From the NCBI RefSeq assembly GCF_017916255.1, contig NZ_CP072827.1, positions 7,155,501 through 7,219,500 on the forward strand: 64,000 bases of DNA, in the 5' to 3' direction. The first letter of the stretch is position 1, and each line of letters begins with the position of its first letter. Source of the DNA: Streptomyces mobaraensis NBRC 13819 = DSM 40847. GTDB lineage: Bacteria > Actinomycetota > Actinomycetes > Streptomycetales > Streptomycetaceae. A program made the position numbers and the translations under genes. Positions 8,293-16,583 of this stretch are shown piece after piece. The notes beneath the pieces were generated by a model that searched no databases, was not told the origin of the DNA, and was given only the letters and a program-made list of their open reading frames with translations.

Positions 8293-8333
8293 CAGCGCCC
8301 TGCGGGCGCTGTCCTCAAACGCCGGACGGGCTG
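8293..8333. repeat. Dispersed Streptomyces hairpin plus CCTCAAACGCCGGACGGGCTG element
   Basis: A perfect 8-bp hairpin, CAGCGCCC-TGC-GGGCGCTG (8293-8311), is followed at once by TCCTCAAACGCCGGACGGGC (8312-8331). From general knowledge, this hairpin-plus-GGCGTTTGAGGA arrangement recurs many times in intergenic regions of Streptomyces chromosomes. It lies in the 430-bp gap between the MDMPI-type gene and the Usp gene. Nothing else recognisable was seen in that gap (8160-8588). Confidence 0.7.
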
Positions 8334-8588
8334 ATCGGGCGGCCCGGCCGGGGTCCGCCCGGCTTTCGCCGTCGACCGCCCACGCGAGCCGCCGGTCGTC
8401 GGCCGTCCCGCCGCCGGCTCCGGCCCGCCTGCCGGACCGGGCCGCTGGAGAGCGGCCGCCCGTGCCGCGCCCCCCGGCGCCCACCGCCGCGACGCGTCGG
8501 CCGAACGGACCAGTCGCCGTTCGCGGCCCGTGCCCGGTGGTGCGAGGGTGGCGGGAGTGGGGGCGTGGGGGTGAGGAGGTGGGTGGTG

Positions 8589-9458
8589 ATGGAGCTTCCG
8601 CTGGTTGTGGGCGTCGACGGGTCCGCCGGCAGTCTGCGGGCCCTGGACTGGGCCGTGGACGAGGCGGCCCGGCACGACGCGCGGCTGCACGTCCTCTACG
8701 CCTCGCTGTGGGAGCGCTACGAGGGACGCCTCCCGCCCCCGGACGGTCCCTCCGAGGAGACCCGGGCCGAGGAGGCCGTCGCCCCCGCCGCCGCGCGGCA
8801 CGCACGGGAACGCGACCCGTCCGTGCGCGTCCACGCCGAGACCGTCCCCGAGGAGGCCGTGAACGCCCTCGTCGAGGCGAGCCGGCACGCCGCCGCCGTG
8901 ATCACCGGCCCCTCCGGCCGGGGCACCTTCACCGGGGTGCTGCTCGGCTCGGTCAGCCTGTCGGTGGCGGCCCGCGCCCACTGCCCGGTGATCACCGTTC
9001 GGGGCTCGGAGGACGGCCTGCGCGGCGCCCGCGGCCGGGTGCTGGTCGGCGTCGGCGACAGCGAGGAGGCGCCCGCCGCCGTCCGCTTCGCGTTCCGGGA
9101 GGCCGCGGCCCGCGGCTGCGAGGTGTACGCGGTCCGCTCGTGGCGGCTTCCCGCCCGGCAGTCCGTGCTCCACTACCCGCTGCCCAGCGACGAGACCCTG
9201 GACCACGAGGAGCGGGCCGGCCGCGAGCTGCACGAGGCGCTGCGCGCCGCCGAGGCCGAGTACCCGGGGGTGACCGTGCGCGCGGTCACCGTCGAAGGCC
9301 CCGCGCACCGGGTCCTCGTCGCCGCCTCGGACGAGGCCGACCTGCTGGTGGTCGGGGCCGTCCGCCGCCACCACGGGGGCGGCCTCCAGCTCGGCCGGGT
9401 CAGCCACACCGCCCTGCACCGGGCGGACTGCCCGGTCGCCGTGGTCCCGGCGGGCTGA
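8589..9458 (+). CDS. Tandem-domain universal stress protein
   Basis: This 289-aa cytoplasmic protein has two Usp domains. Domain 1 (about 4-145) begins LVVGVDGSAGSLRALDWA and contains the ATP-binding-type GPSGRGTFTGVLLGSVS loop. Domain 2 (about 150-289) begins VLVGVGDSEEAPAAVRFA and ends with a divergent GGLQLGRVSHTALHRADCPV loop. Tandem Usp proteins in actinomycetes are commonly induced by hypoxia, stationary phase or redox stress. GAGGAGG lies nine bases before the ATG at 8589; a GTG three bases earlier is an equally spaced alternative. The gene is monocistronic and runs into the repeat array at 9459. Confidence 0.9.
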   Translation: MELPLVVGVDGSAGSLRALDWAVDEAARHDARLHVLYASLWERYEGRLPPPDGPSEETRAEEAVAPAAARHARERDPSVRVHAETVPEEAVNALVEASRHAAAVITGPSGRGTFTGVLLGSVSLSVAARAHCPVITVRGSEDGLRGARGRVLVGVGDSEEAPAAVRFAFREAAARGCEVYAVRSWRLPARQSVLHYPLPSDETLDHEERAGRELHEALRAAEAEYPGVTVRAVTVEGPAHRVLVAASDEADLLVVGAVRRHHGGGLQLGRVSHTALHRADCPVAVVPAG

Positions 9459-9684
9459 CGGGCTCCCGGGAGTCCCGGGGACTGACGGCCTACCGGTGAG
9501 CCCGGGGGGTGACGGCCTCCTGCGAGCCCCGGCGTGCTGGTGGCCTCCCGGGAATCCCGGGGACTGGTGGCCTTCCGGGACTCCCGGGGACTAGTGGCCT
9601 TCCGGGAACCCCGGCGGACTGGTGGACTCCCGAGAAGCCCGGCGGACTGACGGGCTCCCGGAAAACCCCGCCGGCCCCCCGCCC
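9459..9684. repeat. Degenerate 27-29-bp tandem repeat array between convergent genes
   Basis: About eight head-to-tail units fill the whole gap between the Usp and phosphatase genes. The best-conserved core is CTGGTGGCCTCCCGGGAATC followed by CCGGGGA. Units in the middle are exactly 27 bp and outer ones are 28-29 bp and more divergent. Each unit contains a near-palindrome (TCCGGGANTCCCGG), so the array can form successive small hairpins on either strand. A Gly-Leu-Pro frame through it is a by-product of the repeat, not a gene. Confidence 0.75.
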
Positions 9685-10923
9685 TCAGTCCGCCGCGCGC
9701 CAGTCCAGCCGGAGGATCGCCAGATCGTCCGCGTGCCGCTCGGCGTTCAGCTCGCGGACGGTCCGGATGAGCCGGTCGAGTTGACGGTCCGGTGGTTCCT
9801 GCGACGGCACCCGGTTCACCAGGTCGACGAGGCCCTCCGCGCCCAGCCGGTGCGACCCGGGGCCGTCGTGGCCCTCGATCAGCCCGTCGGTGTACAGCGT
9901 CAGCGCCCCGGACCGCGGCACCGCGAGCCGGGTGGCCGGCCAGTGGCACAGGCCCGGCGCGATGCCCAGGGCCACCCCGTGCTCCGCCGCCACCGGCCGG
10001 GTCGTCCCCTCCGCCGTCAGCAGCGGCTCGTGGTGCCCGGCCAGGTGCAGGACGGCGGTGGACTCCCGCAGGTCCAGGGTGAGCAGCGAGCAGGTGGCGA
10101 ACATCTCGTGCCGGGTGCGCTCGGCCACCAGCATCCGCTCCAGCAGGTCGAGCAGCTGCTCGCCGCGGTGCCCGGCCAGGGTCAGCGCCCGCCAGGTGAT
10201 GCGCAGGGCGACGCCCAGCGCGGCCTCGTCGGGGCCGTGCCCGCTCACGTCGCCTATCAGGGCGTGCACGACGTGGTCGTCGGTCTGGACGACGTCGAGG
10301 AAGTCCCCGGCCAGCAGGGCGCTCTCCCGGCCCGGCAGGTACCGGGTGGTGGCGGTCACGGCGGGGGACTCCAGCAGCGGCGTGGGCAGCAGGCCGCGTT
10401 CCAGCCGGGTGTTCTCCTGCGCGCGCAACTGGGTGGCCTGGAGCTCCGCCTTGGCCCGCTCGGCCTGCTTGCGGTGCACCGCGTAGTGCACGGCGCGCTG
10501 CAGCAGCTCCGGCTCCACCTGCCCCTTGACGAGGTAGTCCTGGGCGCCCGCGGTGACCGCGCGCACCCCGGCCTGCGACTCCGCGAGACCGGTCAGCACG
10601 ATGACCGCCACATGCGGGTCCGCCTGCTGGACCGCGGTGACCGCGGCCGTGCCGGAGGCGTCCGGCAGGTGCAGGTCCAGCAGGACGCAATCGGCGCCGC
10701 CCGAGCCGTCCGCGAGCAGTTCCGCGCGGGCCTCGGCCAGCGTCTTGCGCCAGATCAGGGTGTGGTCCAGCCCGGTGTCGGCCAGCAGCTCCTCCACCAG
10801 GAGGGCGTCGCCCGCGTCGTCCTCGACGAGCAGCACGCGGTAGTGCGGCGGCGCGGCCGGCTTCGGCCCCGGGAGCGCGCCGCCGGTCTGCCGCCCCGGG
10901 GCGTCGGAGGTCTGCGCGGTCAC
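9685..10923 (-). CDS. Receiver-PP2C (SpoIIE/RsbU-type) protein phosphatase
   Basis: This 412-aa cytoplasmic protein is likely to dephosphorylate an anti-sigma antagonist in a partner-switching pathway under phosphorelay control. The N-terminal receiver (about 28-145) has D35/D36, phospho-acceptor D83 in LLDLHLPD and K133 in DYLVKG. A coiled segment (about 150-185) leads to a PPM/SpoIIE phosphatase domain with metal-binding motifs LLAGDFLDVV and LIGDVSGHGPDEAALG and a C-terminal HADDLAILRL. The GTG start overlaps the kinase stop by four bases (GTGA), so the two are translationally coupled; the kinase is the probable phosphodonor. Confidence 0.9.
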   Translation of the reverse strand: MTAQTSDAPGRQTGGALPGPKPAAPPHYRVLLVEDDAGDALLVEELLADTGLDHTLIWRKTLAEARAELLADGSGGADCVLLDLHLPDASGTAAVTAVQQADPHVAVIVLTGLAESQAGVRAVTAGAQDYLVKGQVEPELLQRAVHYAVHRKQAERAKAELQATQLRAQENTRLERGLLPTPLLESPAVTATTRYLPGRESALLAGDFLDVVQTDDHVVHALIGDVSGHGPDEAALGVALRITWRALTLAGHRGEQLLDLLERMLVAERTRHEMFATCSLLTLDLRESTAVLHLAGHHEPLLTAEGTTRPVAAEHGVALGIAPGLCHWPATRLAVPRSGALTLYTDGLIEGHDGPGSHRLGAEGLVDLVNRVPSQEPPDRQLDRLIRTVRELNAERHADDLAILRLDWRAAD

Positions 10924-12578
10924 GAGGCCGGCCGCCCGGTCCCGGCGGACACCGTCGTCCGGGAGTCGTCCGCTCCCGTGGCCGGCAGTGTGAAGACGAC
11001 GCGGGCGCCGCCCTCGTGCTCCGGATCGACGGCGATCGTGCCCCCGTGGAACTCGACGATCTTGCGGCACATCGCCAGGCCGATGCCGGTCCCCGGATAC
11101 GCCTCCCGGGTGTGCAGCCGCTGGAAGAGGGCGAACACCTTCTCCGTGTACTCCGGTCCGATGCCGATGCCGTTGTCGGTGACGGCGAACCGCCAGACGT
11201 CGCCGTCCCGCTCGGCCGACACGTGGACGGCCGGACGGCGGTCCGGGGCGCGGAACTTCACCGCGTTCGAGACCAGGTTCTGCCACAGCATGCCCAGTTG
11301 CGTCCGGTCGCCGACCACCGTGGGCAGCGGGTCGTGGGTGATCTCCGCGCCCGACTCCTCGACCGGCACGCTCAGCGTGTCCAGCGTGGCCTCCAGGACG
11401 GCCTCCAGGTCCACGGTGTCGTGGTCGTTGTGCACCCGGCCGACGCGGGAGAAGGCCAGCAGGTCGTTGATGAGCACCTGCATGCGGTTGGCGCCGTCCA
11501 CCGCGAAGCCGATGTACTGGTGCGCCCGCTCGTCCAGGCCGTCCCCGTACCGGCGTTGCAGCAGCTGGCAGAAGCTCGCCACCTTCCGCAGCGGCTCCTG
11601 GAGGTCGTGCGAGGCCACGTACGCGAACTGCTCCAGCTCGGCGTTGGAGCGGCGGAGCTCGGCGGCCTGCTCGTCGAGCAGCGTGCGGGCCTTCTCGCTG
11701 AACTCCAGCTGGCCCACCATGCGTTGCCGCATCGCCTCCACGTCACCGGCCAGCCGGCGCAGGTCGGCCGGGCCGGTGGCCGCGATCGGGCGAGTGAAGT
11801 GGCCCTGGGCGACCAGCCGGGCGTCCGCGCCGAGCCGTTCCAGCGGGGTGGTGACGCCGCGGCGCAGCCCCTCGAAGATCAGGGCGGCCACCAGGAGGAT
11901 CACCGCGGCGATGGCGGTGAAGACCCCGTTGCGGAGCCGGCGGGTGTCGGCCAGGTCGTCGCTGGTGCCGGCCCGCTCCTCGGTCAGGTGCCGCTGCTGC
12001 TCCTGGAGGGAGGTGCGGACGGCGTCGAAGGGGCCCTTGCCGCCGCCCGCCCCTTCGAGGACCCGTCCGGCCTCGGCGCCCTGGGCCGCCACGACCGGCC
12101 GGGCGACCCGCGCCTGCCACGCCTCGGCCCGGTCCAGCACCCGGTCCAGGTCCGCCCGGGCCGCCGGCTCGTCGCCGACCAGCCGGCGCAGCCGGGCGAC
12201 GGCCGCCCTCTCGTCCGCCACGCCCTGGGTGTACGGCTCCAGGAACTCCCGCCGGCCCGTGAGGCCGTAACCCCGCACGCCCGTCTCCTGGTTCACCAGC
12301 GAGTTCTCCAGCCGCACGGCCTCGACCAGCGCCGGGGAGCGGACGCCGACCAGGTGGTCGCTGATCGACGCGGTCCGGGCCAACGCCCAGGCCCCCACGG
12401 CGCCGAGCACCGCGAGCACCGCGAGCGTCGAGCACACACCGACGCGCAGCCACCGGCGCGTCGTCCAGCCCGGCCGGCCGGCCGGGGCCGGCGCACCGCC
12501 GGAGCCGCCGTCCCCCGCGGGTCTGTCCGCCGGGGACTCCGGGGAACCGCCCTGTTGAGGAGCAGTCTCGACCGCCAC
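10920..12578 (-). CDS. CHASE3-HAMP hybrid-operon sensor histidine kinase
   Basis: This 552-aa membrane sensor has a disordered Gly/Pro N-terminus, TM1 at about 45-67, an extracytoplasmic CHASE3-type helical domain (containing NQETGVRGYGLTGRREFLEPY) and TM2 at about 218-240. HAMP and coiled coil follow, then HisKA with H324 in VASHDLQEPLRKV. The HATPase has N-box LWQNLVSNAVKF, G1 VTDNGIGIG and G2 GTGIGLAMC. It resembles kinases paired with stand-alone receivers and SpoIIE-type phosphatases in osmotic or sigma-B-like stress circuits. It is coupled to the REC-PP2C gene and divergent from a small HTH gene and a receiver that may also be partners. Confidence 0.92.
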   Translation of the reverse strand: MAVETAPQQGGSPESPADRPAGDGGSGGAPAPAGRPGWTTRRWLRVGVCSTLAVLAVLGAVGAWALARTASISDHLVGVRSPALVEAVRLENSLVNQETGVRGYGLTGRREFLEPYTQGVADERAAVARLRRLVGDEPAARADLDRVLDRAEAWQARVARPVVAAQGAEAGRVLEGAGGGKGPFDAVRTSLQEQQRHLTEERAGTSDDLADTRRLRNGVFTAIAAVILLVAALIFEGLRRGVTTPLERLGADARLVAQGHFTRPIAATGPADLRRLAGDVEAMRQRMVGQLEFSEKARTLLDEQAAELRRSNAELEQFAYVASHDLQEPLRKVASFCQLLQRRYGDGLDERAHQYIGFAVDGANRMQVLINDLLAFSRVGRVHNDHDTVDLEAVLEATLDTLSVPVEESGAEITHDPLPTVVGDRTQLGMLWQNLVSNAVKFRAPDRRPAVHVSAERDGDVWRFAVTDNGIGIGPEYTEKVFALFQRLHTREAYPGTGIGLAMCRKIVEFHGGTIAVDPEHEGGARVVFTLPATGADDSRTTVSAGTGRPAS

Positions 12579-12652
12579 GTTCTCCGCCTTCCCTCTCCGT
12601 TCCCCGGGGCTGCTTCCCCGGCGTCCGCGCCGTCACACCGTATCGGTGACGT

Positions 12653-12668
12653 GACAACACTAGTTGTC
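12653..12668. promoter_or_regulatory. Inverted repeat between divergent signalling operons
   Basis: GACAAC-ACTA-GTTGTC forms 6-bp perfect arms around a 4-bp spacer, with an inner ACTAGT palindrome. It lies in the 122-bp gap between the kinase operon and the small HTH gene and overlaps the -35 region of the promoter proposed for the latter. A dimeric regulator could control both directions here. Confidence 0.5.
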
Positions 12669-12693
12669 GGGAGGGCGGTACAAGATCTAGGGT
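12664..12693 (+). promoter_or_regulatory. Candidate promoter TTGTCG-N18-TAGGGT for a leaderless HTH gene
   Basis: TTGTCG (12664-12669) and TAGGGT (12688-12693) are spaced 18 bp apart. Transcription from this -10 would begin at about 12700-12701, the ATG of the next gene. This gives a leaderless mRNA and explains the lack of a well-spaced Shine-Dalgarno sequence. Confidence 0.5.
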
Positions 12694-12700
12694 GTGCGTC

Positions 12701-13072
12701 ATGCCCGGCACCCATTTCTCCCCGCGCCTCGCCGAAAGCGAGATCTCCGCGATGGTGGAGGGAGCGCTCGCGGGCCTGGCGCACCGCCTGGCCCACCGGT
12801 CGTTCCGCCTGCTGCCCGCCGCCGGCGGGCCCGCGGACCCCGACGGCGCCCGGGCCGAGGCCCTGGCGTACCTCCACATGCTGGTCCACCTGCAACGGGC
12901 CGTGCAGCGCCTGACGGACCGCGCGGCCGAGGAGGCCGCGCGCACCGGGGCCGGCTATCCCCAGATCGGGCGGGCCTGCGAGATGAGTCGTCAGGGGGCC
13001 CGCAACCGCTGGCCCGGCATCGTGCACGGCACCACCCACCGTCCCCCGAAGCACACCGAGCGGAGCCGATGA
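12701..13072 (+). CDS. Small helix-turn-helix protein in a signalling operon
   Basis: This 123-aa cytoplasmic protein has a long Ala/Leu-rich helix (residues 15-75) followed by GYPQIGRACEMSRQGARNRW. That segment has the shape of a resolvase/sigma-like helix-turn-helix (W/YxxIGRALGxSRQAAxxRW) found in several small actinobacterial regulators. The start is set at the ATG just downstream of a TAGGGT -10, implying a leaderless transcript; a GTG nine bases upstream is an alternative. Its TGA overlaps the ATG of the receiver gene (ATGA), so the two are translationally coupled. It may be the output partner of the neighbouring receiver/kinase circuit; direct evidence is lacking. Confidence 0.7.
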   Translation: MPGTHFSPRLAESEISAMVEGALAGLAHRLAHRSFRLLPAAGGPADPDGARAEALAYLHMLVHLQRAVQRLTDRAAEEAARTGAGYPQIGRACEMSRQGARNRWPGIVHGTTHRPPKHTERSR

Positions 13073-13506
13073 TGATGGCCGCCCCCGCGCGCCCCTACGA
13101 CGTCCTTCTGGTGGAGGACGATCCGGCGGACGCGATGCTCATCAAGGAGGCGCTCCTGGAACACGGAGCCGCCCGCAACCTCACCCAGGTCCAGGACGGC
13201 ATCGCCGCGCTGGACCACCTGCGCGACCCCGAGCGGCCCCTGCCGGACCTGATCGTGCTCGACCTGAACATGCCGCGGATGAACGGCCGGGAACTGCTGG
13301 CCGTCCTCAAGGGGGACGAGGAGCTGCGCACCATCCCGGTCGTCGTGCTGACCACGTCCTCCGCCCCGGACGACGTGACCGACGCCTACCGGCGGTACGC
13401 GAACGCGTACGTCACCAAGCCCGTCAACCTCGACGACTTCACCCGCGCGGTGCGCAGCATCGACGCGTTCTACCTGGACACGGCCACGAAACTGCCGCGG
13501 CAGTAG
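13069..13506 (+). CDS. Stand-alone receiver (Rcp1/CheY-like) response regulator
   Basis: This single-domain receiver of about 145 aa has acidic pocket E16-D17-D18, phospho-acceptor D65 in IVLDLNMPRMNG, the switch Thr/Ser in VVLTTSSAPDD and K117 in YVTKPVNL. It lacks an output domain. This Rcp-type subfamily normally takes phosphate from HisKA kinases of the phytochrome/CHASE3 class, such as the divergent kinase at 10920. Three consecutive in-frame ATGs (13069, 13072, 13075) are possible starts; GGAG precedes all of them. It is coupled to the HTH gene upstream. Confidence 0.9.
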   Translation: MMMAAPARPYDVLLVEDDPADAMLIKEALLEHGAARNLTQVQDGIAALDHLRDPERPLPDLIVLDLNMPRMNGRELLAVLKGDEELRTIPVVVLTTSSAPDDVTDAYRRYANAYVTKPVNLDDFTRAVRSIDAFYLDTATKLPRQ

Positions 13507-13667
13507 GGCCGTTCCGGGCGGTGGCACCCCTCCGGGCTTCCGGAGCCGGTGCCGCCGCTCCGTCGTTTCCGGGGGCGGGTCCCGGGGCGGCGCACGGCGG
13601 ACGGCCGTCCGCGGCCATGCGGACCGGGATCGTCCGCACGATTCCCGCACAAATATCGTTTTTCTCA

Positions 13668-13690
13668 GGAACCGTGGCGGCGCCCAGGTC
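13668..13690 (+). promoter_or_regulatory. Possible ECF (sigma-E-like) promoter GGAAC-N15-GTC
   Basis: GGAAC (13668-13672) is followed after 15 bp by GTC (13688-13690), about 100 bp before the L,D-transpeptidase start. Cell-envelope-stress sigma-E promoters of Streptomyces use a GGAAC -35, and cell-wall enzymes are typical targets. Spacing and -10 fit only approximately. Confidence 0.3.
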
Positions 13691-13790
13691 ATCTGTACAG
13701 GTGAGGCGGGGGGTTGTCGTACTTTCTTTGGCTTTCGGACCGGCAGCGGAGCCGGGCCCGCCGCGGTCTCGCTGTCTTGGAGGTTTTCAC

Positions 13791-14972
13791 GTGCACGTCG
13801 GGAAGGGCCGTCGCCCCGTCCTGCTGATATCCGCCCTCATGGGCTCACTGGTGCTGTCCGCCTGTTCCGGGGGGTCGGGCGGCGGCTCCTCGGACGACGC
13901 GGGCCCCGCGGCCAAGGTGACCGTGAGCCCGGCGTCCGGCGCCAAGGAGGTCAAGCTCGGCTCGCCGATCTCGGTCAAGGCCGACGGCGGCAAGCTGACC
14001 TCGGTGGAGGTGAAGGACGACAAGGGGGAGAAGGTCGAGGGGAAGCTGTCCGGTGACGGCGCCACCTGGCAGTCGGCCGGCAAGGTCAAGCCGCAGACCA
14101 CCTACACGGTGAAGACCGTGGCGGAGTCGGCCAAGGGCAAGAAGTCCGACTCGACCGCGACTTTCAGCACCCAGCAGGCGCCGAAGGTCAACAAGCTGAC
14201 CAACACCCCGCAGAACGGGCAGACCGTCGGCACGGGCATGCCGGTCTCGATCCTCTTCGACCACAAGGTGGACAAGGACAAGCGGGCCGAGATCGAGAAG
14301 AACTTCAAGGTGACCTCCACCCCGCAGGTGGAGGGCGCCTGGGGCTGGGTGACCGACTACTCCGGTCAGGACCGGCTCGACTGGCGGCCCAAGACCTACT
14401 GGCCCAGCGGCACCAAGGTCTCCGTCAAGGGCTCGCTCGCCGGCGTCGACAGCGGCGAGGGCGGCTGGTTCGCCCGCGACTACGACTACGGCTTCACCAT
14501 AGGCGCCGACCACAAGGCCGTCATCGACGTCCCCGGCCACACGCTGACCATGTACGAGGACGGCAAGCCGGTCGGCAGCGTCAAGGGCTCCGCGGGCTCC
14601 CCGGAGGCCCCGACCCGCGGCGGCATCCACACGGTCCGCAGCAAGAACGCGGACGAGACCATGGACTCGTCCACCATCGGCTACGGCAACCAGTGGATGC
14701 TGGACGCCAAGTGGGTCACCCACATGACCGCCTCCGGCACCTTTCTGCACTCGGCGCCCTGGAACAACCAGATCGGCGTGGTCAACAACAGCCACGGCTG
14801 CTTCGGCATGACCACCGAGGACGCCAAGCGGGTCTACGACTTCCTGCCCATCGGCTCCACCGTGGAGGTCAAGGGCACCTCCAGCACCGTCAAGACCGAC
14901 GTGGGCAACGGCCTGGAGGTCTGGCAGGAGACCTGGGACCAGTGGCAGAAGCGCAGCGCGCTGAAGAACTGA
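13791..14972 (+). CDS. L,D-transpeptidase lipoprotein with Ig-like domains
   Basis: This 393-aa cell-envelope enzyme is predicted to form 3-3 peptidoglycan cross-links. It has a lipoprotein signal peptide with lipobox LSAC (C23) and a Gly/Ser linker. Two bacterial Ig-like domains (about 40-255) precede a YkuD catalytic domain (about 256-375) whose active site is SHGCFGM, preceded by the conserved HSAPW. The layout matches mycobacterial LdtMt2-type enzymes. The C-terminal tail (QETWDQWQK) is typical of actinobacterial members. The GTG start has TTGGAGG eight bases upstream. It is a stand-alone gene ending at a strong terminator. Confidence 0.93.
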   Translation: MHVGKGRRPVLLISALMGSLVLSACSGGSGGGSSDDAGPAAKVTVSPASGAKEVKLGSPISVKADGGKLTSVEVKDDKGEKVEGKLSGDGATWQSAGKVKPQTTYTVKTVAESAKGKKSDSTATFSTQQAPKVNKLTNTPQNGQTVGTGMPVSILFDHKVDKDKRAEIEKNFKVTSTPQVEGAWGWVTDYSGQDRLDWRPKTYWPSGTKVSVKGSLAGVDSGEGGWFARDYDYGFTIGADHKAVIDVPGHTLTMYEDGKPVGSVKGSAGSPEAPTRGGIHTVRSKNADETMDSSTIGYGNQWMLDAKWVTHMTASGTFLHSAPWNNQIGVVNNSHGCFGMTTEDAKRVYDFLPIGSTVEVKGTSSTVKTDVGNGLEVWQETWDQWQKRSALKN

Positions 14973-15021
14973 CGCGCGGGACGCGTTGAGGAACCGGCGC
15001 GGTCACGCGCCGGGGACCGCG

Positions 15022-15065
15022 CCGACGGGGCGGCCGGGAGGGAGACCTCCGGGCCGCCCCGTCGG
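15022..15065. terminator. 20-bp stem terminator after the L,D-transpeptidase
   Basis: The left arm CCGACGGGGCGGCCGGGAGG (15022-15041) pairs with 15046-15065 at 19 of 20 positions around a GAGA tetraloop. It separates convergent genes, so it can act on both strands. Confidence 0.85.
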
Positions 15066-15107
15066 GCGTTCCGGGGGCCGCCGCGTGGCGGCCGAGCGCA
15101 CGGGGCG

Positions 15108-16583
15108 TCACGGGGCTTGACCCAGCACCCCGCCGTCCCGCAGGGCACGCACCGCGCGCGGGGACAGCGGGCGGAGCGCCTCGCGCAGGGTGTAGCCGTC
15201 GCGGTAGCGGTCGATGGCGTCGGCGACCCGCAGGGAGACGTAGGAACAGGCGCCCGTCCGCAGGTTGACGGCGAGGGCGCGGTCGGCGCGGGCGCTGCGC
15301 CGGCCGACGACGACGTCCGGGTCCAGGCCGCGGACGGAGTCCGGATGCGGCCCCGGGGGCGGCAGATAGGCACCGGCGACCCGGCCGGGGGCGAGCCGGC
15401 CGGCCCGGGCCAGCGGGCGGGCGAGCGCCGCGGCGAGGGCGGTCAGCCGCTCGGCGGACGGCGGGGCCGGATCGAGCACGGGACGCCGCCGGGCCAGGTC
15501 GGGACCGGCGTCGCCCAGCGTCACCGGCGCGGAGGCCCAGGACGGCTCGGCCCAGTCGGCCGGCCAGTCGAAGTGGCGGAGCCCGATCACCCGGTCCACG
15601 GCGCCCTCCAGCCGGGCCAGCGCCTCCTCCGCGGCCTCGGGCGGGATCCCGGGCGCCCCCAGCCAGAGTTCGGCGACGACCGTCGTGCCCCGGTCGCGGG
15701 CGGCGCCGACGGCGGAGGCCAGCCGGTCCCAGGACAGCACGGTGCCGCCGCGGCCCACCGCCCGGTCGGCGGCGGCGCAGACGCCGATGACGGCGAGCCG
15801 GGGGTGCCGGTCGGGACGGGGGGACGTTTCCACCGCCGCCCCGGCAGTCTCCGGCACCACGCCGCCCACCAGTTCCCGCAGCCCCACCCGGCCCGCCCAG
15901 GGGCCGGACGGCAGCGGGTCGGCCGCGCGTTCGCGCCAGCGCAGGCCGTCGTCCGGGGCCGGGCCGAACGGGTCCGCGAGCTCCCAGGCCAGCCCCCGGG
16001 GCGCGGGCGTCAGCCGGGCGTCGGCGAACGGCGGCAGGTGGCCGAGCGCCGGTGCGTGGGCGGTCGCCCAGCGGCCCGTGAGCTCCAGCCGCCGGGCGCG
16101 GGGGAGCAGCGCCCGGGCGAGGGCGACGGCGGCGGGCACCTGCTGCTCGCGTTCGACGATCAGCCGTACGACGGCCCCGCGCGGCACATCCGCGCACGCC
16201 CCCGCCAGGGCGCCGTCGTACGGGGCCGGGGCCGCCGCGGCGCGCAGCACGTCGGCGGCGGACTCCAGGCTTCCGTCGGCCGGTTCGAGGTCGTCCAGGC
16301 GCAGCCGTACGCCGTGCCCCGGCTCGTGGAGCGCGCCCAGTACCGCGCCGAGTCCGCGCAGCCGGTGCAGCCTGGGCCGGGAGGCGTCGCCCAGGGCACG
16401 GGTGCCGGCCGTCGCCATCAGCCGGTCTCCGGGCGCCCGGGACCGGGTGCGCAGCGCGCCGCGCGCGGCCTGGCGGGTCAGCTCGGCGACGAAGCGGCGG
16501 CCGACGTCGACGACCGTGGCGCCGTCGGGCACTTCGGTGAGCCGCAGGGTGGGGTCGGCGCCGGGCGGCACGATGAGGATCAT
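15108..16583 (-). CDS. Unrecognised 491-aa protein with PqqD-like C-terminal segment
   Basis: I do not recognise this family with confidence. The protein begins MILIVPPGADPTLRLTEVPDG and has alternating strands and helices through residues 90-400 that could form a TIM-like barrel (for example VVRLIVEREQQVPAAVALA and GTTVVAELWLGAPG). It has few cysteines and no CxxxCxxC, so it is not an active canonical radical SAM enzyme. The last 60 residues (about 435-491), with CSYVSLRVADAIDRYRDGYT and LSPRAVRALRDGGVL, resemble a PqqD/RiPP-recognition winged helix. GGGAGAAGC precedes the ATG. It is divergent from the frameshifted secreted-protein gene, from which it is separated by about 285 bp. Confidence 0.6.
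   Translation of the reverse strand: MILIVPPGADPTLRLTEVPDGATVVDVGRRFVAELTRQAARGALRTRSRAPGDRLMATAGTRALGDASRPRLHRLRGLGAVLGALHEPGHGVRLRLDDLEPADGSLESAADVLRAAAAPAPYDGALAGACADVPRGAVVRLIVEREQQVPAAVALARALLPRARRLELTGRWATAHAPALGHLPPFADARLTPAPRGLAWELADPFGPAPDDGLRWRERAADPLPSGPWAGRVGLRELVGGVVPETAGAAVETSPRPDRHPRLAVIGVCAAADRAVGRGGTVLSWDRLASAVGAARDRGTTVVAELWLGAPGIPPEAAEEALARLEGAVDRVIGLRHFDWPADWAEPSWASAPVTLGDAGPDLARRRPVLDPAPPSAERLTALAAALARPLARAGRLAPGRVAGAYLPPPGPHPDSVRGLDPDVVVGRRSARADRALAVNLRTGACSYVSLRVADAIDRYRDGYTLREALRPLSPRAVRALRDGGVLGQAP

Noticed and set aside
9459..9684. Possible CRISPR array
   Set aside because: Units are contiguous, degenerate and without spacers, and no cas genes are present.
9509..9784. 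Gly-Leu-Pro collagen-like frame
   Set aside because: It arises only from the 27-bp repeat array, lacks a ribosome-binding site and overlaps the phosphatase gene.
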